This document shows positions 20,015-30,036 of a stretch of 64,000 nucleotides of DNA, in pieces. The stretch covers positions 1-64,000 of the forward strand of contig NZ_WJWY01000002.1 in NCBI RefSeq assembly GCF_010367435.1, in the 5' to 3' direction. Source of the stretch: Fusobacterium sp. IOR10 (GTDB lineage: Bacteria > Fusobacteriota > Fusobacteriia > Fusobacteriales > Fusobacteriaceae). Made by a program: the position numbers and the translations under genes. The first letter of the stretch is position 1; every line of letters begins with the position of its first letter. The notes beneath the pieces are model-generated. The model was not told the DNA's origin. It worked only from the letters and a program-made list of their open reading frames with translations, and searched no databases.

Positions 20015-21894
20015 ATGAGAAAATTTATAGAAACTGATTTTTGGACTCCTAGAGGAGTTGAAAAACTAGAATTTAATGCTGAGAAAGTTGTAAAAGAAAT
20101 AAATAATAATATACTTGTTTCTGCGGGTCCAGGATCAGGAAAAACAGAATTACTTGCACAAAAAGCATGCTATTTATTAGAAACAAATCAATGTAAATTT
20201 CCAAAAAAAATTTTAGCTATAAGTTTTAAAAAAGATGCAGCTAAAAATTTAAAAGATAGGGTAGAGTTAAGAGTAGGGAAAGAATTGTCTAATAGATTTG
20301 ATTCATTTACTTTTGATGCTTTTGCAGTTAATATTTTATCAAGATTTAGAAATGGGTTACCAGATAATTTTAGACCAACAATTAATTATAAAGTTGATCT
20401 TAATTTAAACAACAGATTTGTTATGCAAGAATTAATTAGATCTTTTGAAGGACAAAAAGATCTTTTATTATGTGAATTAAATTCTTTAAATCCCAGTACT
20501 TTCGAAAGAGAGTATTTATGTGAAAACAAATTATTTTTAGAAAAGAAGATTAATAATAGTATAGGGGAAAAGGTTTCTGAGCTCATCTGGAATAAAAAAA
20601 TATGTGAAATTTATCCTTCAGAACTTTCTTTCAATATGATTAATAGGCTTTCTGAGTTTATTTTAAGAATGAATCCTTTTATTTTAAAATATCTAAGACA
20701 GACTTATGAGTATGTTTTTTTAGACGAATTTCAGGATACTACTCAGATACAGTATGATTTACTTATTACTTGTTTTAAAGGTAGTAATTTAAATTAACTG
20801 CAGTTGGGGATAATAAACAAAGAATTATGGGGTGGGCAGGGGCATTGAAAGATGTTTTTAGTATTTTTATCAATGATTTTAGTGCAAAGCACATTAATTT
20901 ATATAGTAATTATAGATCGGCACCTTGTTTAGTAAAAATTCAACAAACTATAATTAAAGAGTTAGAAGGTCAAGACGCTTTATTACCGGAACCAACTAAC
21001 AATTGTTATAAAGAAAATGATGGAATTTGTTATGCATGGGCATATGAAAATGAAGAAAGTGAAGCAGTTCATATTGCCGATAAAATAAAAGAATTATTAA
21101 ATAAAGATAAAATAAAACCCAGAGAAATATGTATTTTAGTAAGGAATAAACCTGAAAAATATACTTTTAGAATTATTCAAAAGTTAATAGACGAAGGCAT
21201 TGAAGCAAGAATTGAAAAGGAATTTCAGGACTTATTAACAGAACCTTTAATTATTTTAATGTTAGATTTATTTAAACTTATAATTTATAAAAGAAGTTCA
21301 AATGCATGGAGAGAAGTATTAGATTATTTGTTAAATTCAATAATAATTTCAGATGATTTTTATAAAAATGAAAGAAAAATTGAAGTAGAATTAGAACATT
21401 TTATTAAAGAATGTAAAAATGAGATTAAATTAGGTATAAATTTAAATAAAATATTTGTAAAAACTATTAAATTTTTAAATATAGATAAAATTAAATCAAT
21501 TTATCCTCAATATAATCAAAATGATTATTGGAAAAATATTTGTAACATTTTGTATTCTAAATTAAACGAGTATATTGAAAATTATAGTCTTGCTGACTCA
21601 ATAAAAAGATTTGAAGGAGAAAATTCAATACCTATTATGACTATGCATAAAAGCAAAGGGTTAGAATTTCATACAGTTTTTTTTATAGGACTAGAGGATT
21701 CTTCTTTATGGAATTATAAAAAAAATTTAAATGAAGAGACTAATGGATTTTTTGTTGCATTTTCTAGAGCAAAAGAAAAAATAGTTTTTACTTTTTGTAG
21801 AAGCAGAAAGAAACGCGCTCAAAATTGGTCTGAGATAAAAAGATTATATGAATTATTGAATTCTTCAGGTGTAATTTTAGAATTGATAAATTAA
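20015..21894 (+). pseudogene. UvrD/PcrA-like SF1 helicase (Gabija GajB-like), -1 frameshift
   Basis: Together the two frames encode about 625 residues of a superfamily 1 helicase: Walker A AGPGSGKTE, motif II LDEFQDTTQIQ, motif III GDNKQRIMGWAGA, motif IV NYRSAP, motif V MTMHKSKGLEF, and motif VI VAFSRAKEKI. The first frame stops at TAA 20795-20797, between motifs II and III. The second frame resumes at 20794 with LTAVGDNKQRI, so one base is missing relative to an uninterrupted gene. The site reads T TTA AAT TAA in the zero frame, a slippery-type heptamer directly before the stop, so programmed -1 frameshifting would restore exactly the expected protein. A simple one-base deletion is equally compatible. 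The ATG is one base after the upstream stop, suggesting coupled translation. Confidence 0.78.
20788..20797 (+). other. Possible -1 frameshift site in the helicase gene
   Basis: The heptamer TTTAAAT has the X XXY YYZ form in the zero frame (T TTA AAT) and is followed immediately by TAA. A -1 slip continues into TTA ACT GCA GTT, which matches the conserved helicase sequence. No strong stem-loop is evident just downstream, which weakens the recoding idea. Confidence 0.35.
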
Positions 21895-21956
21895 GTGGAT
21901 AAAAATATATTTCAGAGGTATAATACATTTAGGGAAAGTAAATTAAGGAGGAAATG

Positions 21957-22334
21957 ATGAATTATAAAATAGGATTAGATAATCTTTGGGCTAATGCTTT
22001 CATAGAATTATTTGAAAGAAATCAAAAAAAATCAATAGAATTAGAAACATTAAAAAATTTTCAAAGAGTAGTTAAAAACAGGTTAAAAAAAAATGTAGAT
22101 AATGTAATATTAACAATTCCTGAAAAAGAAGAAAATTTATTTAGAATAGAATATATAGAAAAGTTTTTTTATAAGAAAGAAATAAATGAGTGTATAACTA
22201 TTGAATTGAAAGAAACTACAGAAATACAAACACTAAGAAAAAAATATAGAGACAATATAGATTATGAAACATTAATTTCTTTTGTTAATGAAGAGACTTT
22301 ATCAATATTGGGGATTGAGTTAGGAGGAAAATAG
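21957..22334 (+). CDS. Small protein of unknown function in defence island 1
   Basis: This 125-residue protein is charged, with no signal peptide or membrane segment. It has no motif that I recognise. Two ATG codons in a row follow GGAGG. The second, with a 5-base spacing, is preferred. It begins 60 bases after the helicase gene and ends 3 bases before the HD gene start, so it is translated together with the HD protein. Its position suggests a partner or regulator of the HD enzyme, for example a small subunit or an inhibitor, but that is only positional inference. Confidence 0.6.
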   Translation: MNYKIGLDNLWANAFIELFERNQKKSIELETLKNFQRVVKNRLKKNVDNVILTIPEKEENLFRIEYIEKFFYKKEINECITIELKETTEIQTLRKKYRDNIDYETLISFVNEETLSILGIELGGK

Positions 22335-22337
22335 AGC

Positions 22338-23936
22338 ATGAACAAGAAAAGATTAAAAGATCCGATATATGGGTATATTGAAATAGATAAAGAAATTATG
22401 GAAAAAGTTGTGGATTCTGAATCATTTCAAAGATTAAGAAACATTAAACAAACTAGTTATACGCCTTTGTATTCATCAGCTTTACATAATAGATTTATAC
22501 ATTCGATAGGGGTATATTATTTAGGAAGTTTAGCTTTCGAGGAATTGCGGATAAAAATAGAAAATCAAGATATTTTAGACAAAGAAAATTTAATTCAAAT
22601 TGGAAAAAGTTTTAGACTAGCTTGTTTATTACATGATGTAGGTCATTCATCTTTTTCACATTCAGGAGAAGAATTTTATTTGAGAGAAGATTCAGAAAAT
22701 GGGCCTAAGATATATCAAGATTTGATAGAAATAGTTGGTAATGAAATTTTTGAATCCGATGTAAACAAGTATCATGGGTTAAAAAAATTTGCAGCACCCC
22801 ATGAAATTATGAGTGTAATAGTTTCTTTAGAGAGGTTTAAAGAATTTATAGAATATAAAAAAATAGATATAGATTTTTTTTCTAGATGTATTTTAGGATA
22901 TAAATATAGTTATGAAACTAAAGAAAATGATATAAAAAACTTATTTATAACTTTATTAAATTCAAAAATAATAGATGTAGATAAATTAGATTATTTAATT
23001 AGAGATTCTTTTGTAACTGGTTTTGAAAGTATTTCCATTGATTATAAAAGATTATTAGAGAATCTAGATATAAAAATAGAAAATAATAAAAAATATTTAG
23101 TTTTTGATAAGGGAGCTTTAAGTGTTCTGGAAAATGTTATTTATGCGCATGATTCTGAAAAAAAGTGGATTCAAAATCATCCGGTAGTTTTATATGAACA
23201 TTTTTTGATTCAGCATACTATTAAAAATATAAATAGGAATTTAGCATCTTCTTTGTTCTGTAAAGAAGCTTTATTAAATGAAGGTAAATTAATATCAGAA
23301 CAAAAATTTAGATTATTGTGTGATTCTGATATAATATTTTTATTAAAAAATAAATATCCAACAGATTTAACAGATGAATATTTTCATAGAAGTGAAAGAA
23401 GACATCCTGTTTGGAAATCAGAAGCTGAGTATAAAGCTATTTTTTCTAGAGATTTAGGTGATTATAAATTAAATGAACTAAGTATTATTTTCAAAAAAAT
23501 ATCAAAATACTTAGAAGATAAATCAAAAGTTCCAGTGATTAATGAAGATTTAATTTTATTATTAAAAGAGGCTAAGGAAAAAGTTGTAGAAGATAAAATA
23601 ATAGATTTAAAGGATAGAAATAGACTTTTAAATGATTATGAAGAAATGTTAAAATGGGTAGAATCTTTAAAAAAATATTCAAAAGAGAACGAATTAAAGT
23701 TTGATTATACTGTATTTTTTACCAATAATTTTAGAAGTGGCTTTCAGAAAGCAGAATTTTCAAATTTAAAAATTTATTTTCCAAATTTAAAGAAGAGTTA
23801 TAAATTAAAAGATATTTTACCACTTTTAAATTCAGATGTTTATGAAGATCAATTTTTTTATCTTTATTATAAAAGATGTGGAAAAGAGATAGACGTTTCT
23901 AATTTTGCAAATTTTTTAAAAAAGAATTTATTTTAA
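22338..23936 (+). CDS. HD-superfamily phosphohydrolase (dNTPase-like)
   Basis: The 532-residue protein opens with the pattern of COG1078 HD hydrolases: KRLKDPIYGYIEIDKEI, then FQRLRNIKQTS, the first metal histidine in NRFIHSIGV (about 55), the HD pair in LLHDVGHSSFSHSGEE (about 97-112), and a later aspartate in VDKLDYLIRDSF. These enzymes hydrolyse dNTPs or other phosphate esters, and dNTP-depleting relatives act in phage defence. The C-terminal 250 residues are long and helical with no recognised domain. It is the last gene of defence island 1, directly after a small unknown protein. The substrate is unknown. Confidence 0.8.
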   Translation: MNKKRLKDPIYGYIEIDKEIMEKVVDSESFQRLRNIKQTSYTPLYSSALHNRFIHSIGVYYLGSLAFEELRIKIENQDILDKENLIQIGKSFRLACLLHDVGHSSFSHSGEEFYLREDSENGPKIYQDLIEIVGNEIFESDVNKYHGLKKFAAPHEIMSVIVSLERFKEFIEYKKIDIDFFSRCILGYKYSYETKENDIKNLFITLLNSKIIDVDKLDYLIRDSFVTGFESISIDYKRLLENLDIKIENNKKYLVFDKGALSVLENVIYAHDSEKKWIQNHPVVLYEHFLIQHTIKNINRNLASSLFCKEALLNEGKLISEQKFRLLCDSDIIFLLKNKYPTDLTDEYFHRSERRHPVWKSEAEYKAIFSRDLGDYKLNELSIIFKKISKYLEDKSKVPVINEDLILLLKEAKEKVVEDKIIDLKDRNRLLNDYEEMLKWVESLKKYSKENELKFDYTVFFTNNFRSGFQKAEFSNLKIYFPNLKKSYKLKDILPLLNSDVYEDQFFYLYYKRCGKEIDVSNFANFLKKNLF

Positions 23937-23987
23937 AAAGCAAAATAAAAGTATATTTTTTATAAATAATAAAGGGGTTTTATTTAT

Positions 23988-24260
23988 CTAGAATAATTGT
24001 CCTGAATAAATTTTATCTGAAATAATATAGACAGTATCTACTATATTTTCACTATGGTTATACTTAGATTTAATTAAATTTATATTTTCAGAAACATATG
24101 GAGGAGCATATATTTTAATCTTTGAAGCTAAATTATCAAAGAAAAAATCATTCAAATTAGTTAAATCTCCTCCTATAACAATTGTATCAACAACATTGTC
24201 AACACTTTTATTTATTAATGTTTTTTTCAAAGAAACTATCCTAGCCTTGTATCTTTTCAT
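23988..24260 (-). CDS. Short ORF, possible remnant of a ROK-family sugar kinase
   Basis: The 90-residue product has a stretch TIVIGGDLTNLNDFF that resembles the C-terminal glycine motif of ROK kinases, but the ATP- and sugar-binding N-terminal domain is absent. It starts immediately after the alpha-amylase stop codon, with AGGAG in the end of the amylase gene. It may be a degraded sugar kinase of the same maltodextrin operon or an unrelated small protein. The assignment is weak. Confidence 0.4.
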   Translation of the reverse strand: MKRYKARIVSLKKTLINKSVDNVVDTIVIGGDLTNLNDFFFDNLASKIKIYAPPYVSENINLIKSKYNHSENIVDTVYIISDKIYSGQLF

Positions 24261-25601
24261 TTATAGAACTCCTAACCATATTTGAGCTGAACGAGGAGCT
24301 ATTTCAAGATTAAAGTGTTCTTCTCCATTAAGCTTCATTTCATAACCATGAATTAACTCTTTAAATTCTGCAGGATTTTTAAGACCAAAAAGTGAAATAT
24401 CAGCACTCATGGATTCATTACTTTTATTAATAGCTATAATTCCTTTCTCCCCTCTTCGAAAGATAAGTAAATCATCATGTTCGTAGAGTATCACCATAGG
24501 TTCCCCTATAACAGTATTATGAAACTTGATCATAGCTCTTATATCATCTCTTTTATAAGTTCCTACCCACCGATTAGAATCTTCAGGGTGACTTATCCCA
24601 CTACCATTTTCTAAAGTTGATTCATTATTGTCAGAATAAACTAAAGGTATTCCGCCATCTCTACCAAAAATATAAACATTTGCTAAAAATTCATCCTCTG
24701 GATTTAGCATTAAAGGTCTGAAACTTTCATTGAGAGGTAAATCATGATTAACAGTAAATGTAACAGCACGTGACCAATGAAGAGCTTTATCATAAGAAAA
24801 AGGATCTACTAAAAGTTTAAGAGAACCTTGATATCCAAATGCTTTTCTAAGCTGTTCTTGAAGAGGGAAATCATAAGCAGAAATATCAGTTTCAGATAAG
24901 AATGGTTTTAAAAACATATCAATTTCAGCTTTATTTGTAGCTAGAACTTCTCCAAATAAAAAAGAATCTTCCAAATAAAACTGGTCAACAATATTTTCTA
25001 TTTGTTTTTCATTAAGATGTTTAACTGCATCTAATCTAAATCCATCAAATCCCATATTTCTTAATTCGTAAAATAATTTACGTTGATGATGCAACACATT
25101 TTGTTTACTTTTTAAATCAGGCAAATCTCCAAGTTGCCCATTTTGTACATCAATAGGATCTGTCCAATCTTCAATATTAACCTGATCATTAAAATCTCCT
25201 TCATAGAACAATTCTTTCTTTAAATTTCCATATAATTTATTTTTTTCATAATAATCAATGTTTGCTGAATATTTTTCTAACTCCTCTTCCCCAGGAAATG
25301 TTAATTTATCCTTTCGATCTTCATTTGCCATATGATTTAATACAATATCAGCATAAATTTTAATTTCTTTTTCATGAGCTTTTCCTATTAATTCTTCAAG
25401 ATCAGCTTTATCTCCAAGGTATGAAAGAAGAATTCTATAGTCTTTAGGTTGATAGCGTTGCCACCACTCCTTCCCATCAGGGTCACTATATAAAGGTGGA
25501 GCAATAAGTATAGCTCCAAAACCACTGTCTGTAATATTTTGTAATTCATTTATAATATCTCTATATTTCCAATTAAAAGCATGAAGAATAACATCTTTCA
25601 T
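24261..25601 (-). CDS. Cytoplasmic alpha-amylase (GH13)
   Basis: The 446-residue protein lacks a signal peptide. It shows the GH13 conserved regions: IYADIVLNHMA (region I), GFRLDAVKH with the nucleophile Asp (region II), LFGEVL with the acid/base Glu (region III) and FTVNHDLP with the third Asp (region IV). A short C-terminal beta domain follows. It cleaves alpha-1,4-glucans or maltodextrins inside the cell, so it probably acts on imported or stored glucan. GAGGAGG lies before the ATG. No transporter or regulator adjoins it. A 90-residue sugar-kinase-like fragment follows. Confidence 0.9.
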   Translation of the reverse strand: MKDVILHAFNWKYRDIINELQNITDSGFGAILIAPPLYSDPDGKEWWQRYQPKDYRILLSYLGDKADLEELIGKAHEKEIKIYADIVLNHMANEDRKDKLTFPGEEELEKYSANIDYYEKNKLYGNLKKELFYEGDFNDQVNIEDWTDPIDVQNGQLGDLPDLKSKQNVLHHQRKLFYELRNMGFDGFRLDAVKHLNEKQIENIVDQFYLEDSFLFGEVLATNKAEIDMFLKPFLSETDISAYDFPLQEQLRKAFGYQGSLKLLVDPFSYDKALHWSRAVTFTVNHDLPLNESFRPLMLNPEDEFLANVYIFGRDGGIPLVYSDNNESTLENGSGISHPEDSNRWVGTYKRDDIRAMIKFHNTVIGEPMVILYEHDDLLIFRRGEKGIIAINKSNESMSADISLFGLKNPAEFKELIHGYEMKLNGEEHFNLEIAPRSAQIWLGVL

Positions 25602-25864
25602 AAGGTTCCTCCTCCAACAAAATTTTTAATTTATAAATTGTGTATTCAATACTAATATTACCTTTAAATTTTTTAAAAGTCAATTTATACATTATTATAA
25701 TATTAGACAATCTTTTTATTTTCTGCATCAACATAAGTTCCCGAAAAATTACATTCTAATAAAATAATATAATATTTTTACACTTTAGTTTTGGATTTTA
25801 TGAAATATGTGTTATGATAATGCTTAGGTTATTTATAACCAATCGCTAAAACAGGAGAAGATAT

Positions 25865-27472
25865 ATGAATATTATTGAATTTAAAGATGTAGCAAAATCA
25901 CATTTCACTCAAAAGTTATATGAAAATGTTAATTTGGAGATCAACAAGGGAGATAAGATTGCTATTGTTGGTAATAATGGAAGTGGAAAATCAACTTTAT
26001 TAAAATTAATAAATGGAGATGAGGATCCAACTTTTGGAGATATAATAATTGAAGAAGAAGTACAAATTTCTTACTTTGATCAATTTGGAGAAACAAATTT
26101 AGATAAATCAGTAAAAGAATTACTAGATTCACCCTTTGAGCATATAATAAAAGCTCAAGCTTACTTGGAAAAAGTTTCAACTGAGTTTACAGGTGAAGCA
26201 GAAAATGATGAAAAAGTCATGAAAGAATTTCAAAAAGCATCAGATATTTTTGAAAGTTTAGGAGCATATGACTACATTCATATACAATCTGAATTTATAG
26301 ATGTATTTGGATTAGGTAATAAATTAGATAGGAAATTTAAAGAGTTAAGTGGTGGAGAAAAGCAATATGTAAGACTTGCAATAGCTTTATTTAAAGAATC
26401 TAATCTGATAATGTTAGATGAACCACTATCATATTTTGATAAAAAGAAGACTGCTTGGTTAGCTAACTTTATAGGGGAAAGTCATAAAGCATTTTTAGTT
26501 ATTTCCCATAATGTTGATTTTATTAGATCATTTTCCAATAGATTCTTTGATGTGGATAATTTTAAAGTAACTACATATGAAGGGGACTATAGAACTTACC
26601 AACAGGAAAAAAAGATAAGAATAAAGGAAGAAAAAAAAGAGAATGAGAAAAAAGATGCTGAAATAGCAGAAATGCGTGAAAGAATTTTAAGAAAAGAAAG
26701 ATTGTTAGAAAGAGTTGAAGACAAACGTTCTCACGCTATAATCTTAAGAAGAATGGAAAGAGAATTGGAAGAATTGGAAAATGGAAAATTTATACATTCT
26801 CAAGAATCTGAATATGCTTATAATTCCAAAAGAGAGAAATATTTTACATTTAATAGAGACATTGGTGATGTAATAGCTTCATTTAATAATGTTTCTAAGG
26901 AATATCCTGAAAAACCATTATATAAAAATGTTAATTTTGAAATATTTAAAGATAGTAAAATGTGTATTGTAGGAGAAAATGGAAGTGGAAAATCAACTTT
27001 ATTAAAGATGCTTCTAGGAGAAGAAGTACCTACCACAGGAACTATTGACCTAAATCCTAGGGCAAAATTTGCTTATATAGGGCAAGAAAATATTTTAGAA
27101 GATGAAAATATGAGAATTGCAGAATATATTCAAGATAAAACTGGTTTAAACCAAGATTTTATTGAAGGGGCCATTGATACTCTTTTCAATTACCAAGAAG
27201 AATTTAGAAGTAAAAAATTAAATATGTTAAGTGGTGGAGAGAAAAAGAGATTAGAAATATTTAGTAATATTTTAGCTGAAACCCACTTACTTGTAATAGA
27301 TGAACCTTCTACTTATATGGACAGTTACTCTAGAACTACAATTGCAAATATGTTAAAGGAATATGAAGGTGCTGTTGTACTAGTAACCCATGACAAAGAA
27401 TTATTAAGAATGATTGATTTTCAAATGTTTGACATTAGAGATAGATTATTTAGAGAGAAAGAAAGAGCTTAA
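25865..27472 (+). CDS. ABC-F family ATPase
   Basis: The 535-residue soluble protein has two ABC ATPase domains and no membrane segment. The first has Walker A VGNNGSGKST and signature LSGGEKQYV. The second has VGENGSGKST and LSGGEKKRL. They are joined by a charged helical linker (about residues 240-300). ABC-F proteins act on the ribosome, either releasing stalled complexes or protecting against ribosome-targeting antibiotics, so this may be a housekeeping factor or a resistance gene. The window cannot distinguish these. CAGGAGA precedes the ATG and a strong terminator follows. The leader contains a small palindrome (GGTTATTTATAACC). Confidence 0.9.
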   Translation: MNIIEFKDVAKSHFTQKLYENVNLEINKGDKIAIVGNNGSGKSTLLKLINGDEDPTFGDIIIEEEVQISYFDQFGETNLDKSVKELLDSPFEHIIKAQAYLEKVSTEFTGEAENDEKVMKEFQKASDIFESLGAYDYIHIQSEFIDVFGLGNKLDRKFKELSGGEKQYVRLAIALFKESNLIMLDEPLSYFDKKKTAWLANFIGESHKAFLVISHNVDFIRSFSNRFFDVDNFKVTTYEGDYRTYQQEKKIRIKEEKKENEKKDAEIAEMRERILRKERLLERVEDKRSHAIILRRMERELEELENGKFIHSQESEYAYNSKREKYFTFNRDIGDVIASFNNVSKEYPEKPLYKNVNFEIFKDSKMCIVGENGSGKSTLLKMLLGEEVPTTGTIDLNPRAKFAYIGQENILEDENMRIAEYIQDKTGLNQDFIEGAIDTLFNYQEEFRSKKLNMLSGGEKKRLEIFSNILAETHLLVIDEPSTYMDSYSRTTIANMLKEYEGAVVLVTHDKELLRMIDFQMFDIRDRLFREKERA

Positions 27473-27485
27473 AATATTTATTAAT

Positions 27486-27528
27486 AAGGATTGATTCCTG
27501 TGTTCCACAGGAGTTAATCCTTTTTGTT
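27486..27528 (+). terminator. Terminator after the ABC-F gene
   Basis: AAGGATTGATTCCTGTG pairs with CACAGGAGTTAATCCTT around a 3-base loop, followed by a T run. Confidence 0.88.
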
Positions 27529-27625
27529 TTCAAATAAATAATTAGTATTGCAATATTTTTATAGATATTATATGATTAAGTGGTGAATAGTATAAATATT
27601 AGTATAAAAAACAGAAAGGAAAATC

Positions 27626-28312
27626 ATGATAAAGATTAAAAATATTTCTAAAAGTTTTGATGATTTGAAGGTTATTAATGATATCTCTTTTGAAATTGAA
27701 AAAAAAGAGATTGTATGTATACTAGGACCTTCAGGTTGTGGAAAATCAACTTTACTAAATATAATAGCAGGGTTAAACAAAGATTATTTAGGGACAATTG
27801 AAAATAATGTTGGTAAAATTTCATATGTCTTTCAAGAAGATAGATTACTTGAATGGAAGACTGTATATGAGAATATTCAGTTTGTTAATAGGAATTCAGA
27901 AAAAAAAGATATATTAAAATTAATAAAGGAAATTGGACTAGAAGATTTTGAAAATAGTTATCCTAGAGAGTTAAGTGGTGGAATGAGACAAAGATGTTCC
28001 ATTGCAAGGGCCTTTAACTTTAAAGCTCCACTTCTTATTATGGATGAGCCCTTTAAATCCCTAGACTATACCCTTTCTCTACAAATGATTAAAAAATTAA
28101 TTAAAGTTTGGGAGGAACGGGAAAATTCAATTTTAATGGTAACACATAATATTGATCAAGCATTGTTGCTAGGAAATAAATTACTTGTTTTATCAAAAAA
28201 ACCAACAATTTTACTTGAAGAGATAAAAATTCATATTCCACAAGATAAAAGAAAACTTACAGACAAATTCTTAATAGATACAAGAAATAGAATAATAGAT
28301 TTATTAATTTAA
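27626..28312 (+). CDS. ABC transporter ATP-binding protein (NitT/TauT type)
   Basis: The 228-residue ATPase has Walker A LGPSGCGKST, signature LSGGMRQR, and Walker B LLIMDEPFKSLD followed by the His switch VTHNIDQAL. The sequence belongs to the nitrate/sulfonate/taurine import group. It is followed at short distances by a periplasmic binding protein and a permease, so the three form one importer. The solute is not determined: sulfonates, pyrimidine precursors or other small organics are typical for the family. AAAGGAAAA precedes the ATG. Confidence 0.88.
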   Translation: MIKIKNISKSFDDLKVINDISFEIEKKEIVCILGPSGCGKSTLLNIIAGLNKDYLGTIENNVGKISYVFQEDRLLEWKTVYENIQFVNRNSEKKDILKLIKEIGLEDFENSYPRELSGGMRQRCSIARAFNFKAPLLIMDEPFKSLDYTLSLQMIKKLIKVWEERENSILMVTHNIDQALLLGNKLLVLSKKPTILLEEIKIHIPQDKRKLTDKFLIDTRNRIIDLLI

Positions 28313-28332
28313 TATAAAATAAGGAGAAATAA

Positions 28333-29271
28333 ATGAAAAAAATATTTACATTAATATTCACACTACTATCACTAACTATCTTTGGGAACAATAAAATCAA
28401 AGTTATTGCACCAATGGGTGCCCCATCTATGACTTTATTAAAAGTAATGGATGAAAATAAAGTGATTGGAAATAAAGAGATAGAATATGAAATATTAAAT
28501 GCATCAGATGTTCTTGCATCTAAAATCATATCAAAAGAAGCTGATATAGCAATTATTCCATCAAATTTAGCAAGTAATTTATATAATAAAGATATTAATA
28601 TTAAATTAGTTTCAACATCAGTTTGGGGAATTTTATATTTAGTTTCAAGGGATGATTCTGTTAAAACCTGGGAAGACTTAAGAGGAAAAGAAATCACTAC
28701 AATTGGTAGAAACTTAACTCCTGATGCTATTTTAAGATATCTTATAAAAGCTAATAAGTTAAAGGTTGGAAAAGATATAAAATTAACTTATATAAACAGT
28801 GCCCCTGAATTAGCTCAACTATTTTTAGCAGGAAAAATTGATATAGCAATTATACCTGAACCTATTCTTTCATCAGTATTAATGAAGAAAAAGGATACCA
28901 ATATTATTTTTAATATTCAAGATGAATGGAAAAAAACTACAAAAATAGCTATTCCTCAAGTGGTTATGATAGCCCAAGGTGATTTAGTTAAAAACAACAA
29001 GGAATTTCTAGATGAATTTATTGAAAATTACAAAAATAGTATTCAATGGGTAAATGCTAATCCTAATAAAGGAGAGGAAATCAGTTTAAAACTTAGCAAA
29101 AGGAATCGAGGAAAAATAATGGCTTCATCAATTAAAAGGAGCAATTTAATGTTTAAAAATGCAAAGGATTCTAAAAAAGAGCTGGAAGAATATTATAAAG
29201 TTCTTTTAGAATTCAATCCAAAATTAATTGGAGGGAAATTACCAGATGATAAATTCTATTATGAAAAATAA
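28333..29271 (+). CDS. ABC transporter substrate-binding protein (NitT/TauT type)
   Basis: The 312-residue protein has an N-terminal signal peptide (MKKIFTLIFTLLSLTIFG, no lipobox cysteine seen). It has the type II periplasmic-binding fold with patterns VIAPMGAPS, IIPSNLAS and IAIIPEPI. It should bind the solute in the periplasm and deliver it to the permease encoded by the next gene, whose 5' end overlaps it. AAGGAG is well placed before the ATG. The ligand cannot be inferred; no riboswitch precedes the operon. Confidence 0.85.
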   Translation: MKKIFTLIFTLLSLTIFGNNKIKVIAPMGAPSMTLLKVMDENKVIGNKEIEYEILNASDVLASKIISKEADIAIIPSNLASNLYNKDINIKLVSTSVWGILYLVSRDDSVKTWEDLRGKEITTIGRNLTPDAILRYLIKANKLKVGKDIKLTYINSAPELAQLFLAGKIDIAIIPEPILSSVLMKKKDTNIIFNIQDEWKKTTKIAIPQVVMIAQGDLVKNNKEFLDEFIENYKNSIQWVNANPNKGEEISLKLSKRNRGKIMASSIKRSNLMFKNAKDSKKELEEYYKVLLEFNPKLIGGKLPDDKFYYEK

Positions 29272-29992
29272 GGAAAAACTATATACGTTATTGTCTATTT
29301 TATCCTTAATTATAATATGGAAAGTTTTAGCAGTGATAATAAACAAAAGTATATTGGTTCCATCTCCAGAAGAGACCTTTAAAGAATTAATTTATATTAT
29401 AAAATCTCCCTATTTTGTAGTCACAGTTCTTGGTACAATTAAAAGGGTTCTTCTTGGATTTTTCATATCCTTTATATTAGCTATAGTTTTAAGTTTACTT
29501 GCAGGTTTTAATAATATAATTTATTACCTTCTAAAACCTATAGTGACAATAATAAAAGTAATCCCAACTATGGGGATTATATTACTTGCTCTTATTTGGT
29601 TAAAATCAGAATATGCCACTATATTTGTAGGTTTTTTAATTATCTTTCCTATTTTATATGAGAATAATTTAAAGGGAATAAAATCAGTTGATAAGAATTT
29701 ATTAGAGATGGGTAAAATATATGAGATTAGTCAGTATAATTTAATAAAGGATATTTATTTTCCATCTATGAAGCCCTTTATTCTAGCAGGAATTAACAAT
29801 GCTTTGTCAATAAATTTAAAAATTATTGTAGCTGCTGAAGTATTAAGTCAACTTCCTAATTCTATTGGAAGTTTTCTTCAAATTGAAAAAACAGCCTTAA
29901 ACACTTCAGGAGTTTTTGCTTGGTGTTTAGTTGCTTTAATAATAGGTGGTTCTTTTGAAATAATATTAGGTTATATTTCTAAAATAAAGTAA
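29246..29992 (+). CDS. ABC transporter permease (NitT/TauT type)
   Basis: The 248-residue membrane protein has about six hydrophobic segments and the permease EAA loop near KYEISQYNLIKDIYFPSMKPF-like positions 150-175. The likely start is the ATG about 10 bases after GGAGG, inside the end of the binding-protein gene. An ATG five codons later is the alternative. The gene is the third component of the importer. A long bidirectional hairpin follows. Confidence 0.85.
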   Translation: MINSIMKNKEKLYTLLSILSLIIIWKVLAVIINKSILVPSPEETFKELIYIIKSPYFVVTVLGTIKRVLLGFFISFILAIVLSLLAGFNNIIYYLLKPIVTIIKVIPTMGIILLALIWLKSEYATIFVGFLIIFPILYENNLKGIKSVDKNLLEMGKIYEISQYNLIKDIYFPSMKPFILAGINNALSINLKIIVAAEVLSQLPNSIGSFLQIEKTALNTSGVFAWCLVALIIGGSFEIILGYISKIK

Positions 29993-30036
29993 GAGATGCT
30001 TAAATTATTTTTATTAAATTAATTTAAGTATAAAAA

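Noticed and set aside
16672-23936. Prophage origin for defence island 1
   Set aside because: No integrase, structural phage genes or flanking tRNA/att repeats were seen, so it is described only as a defence island.
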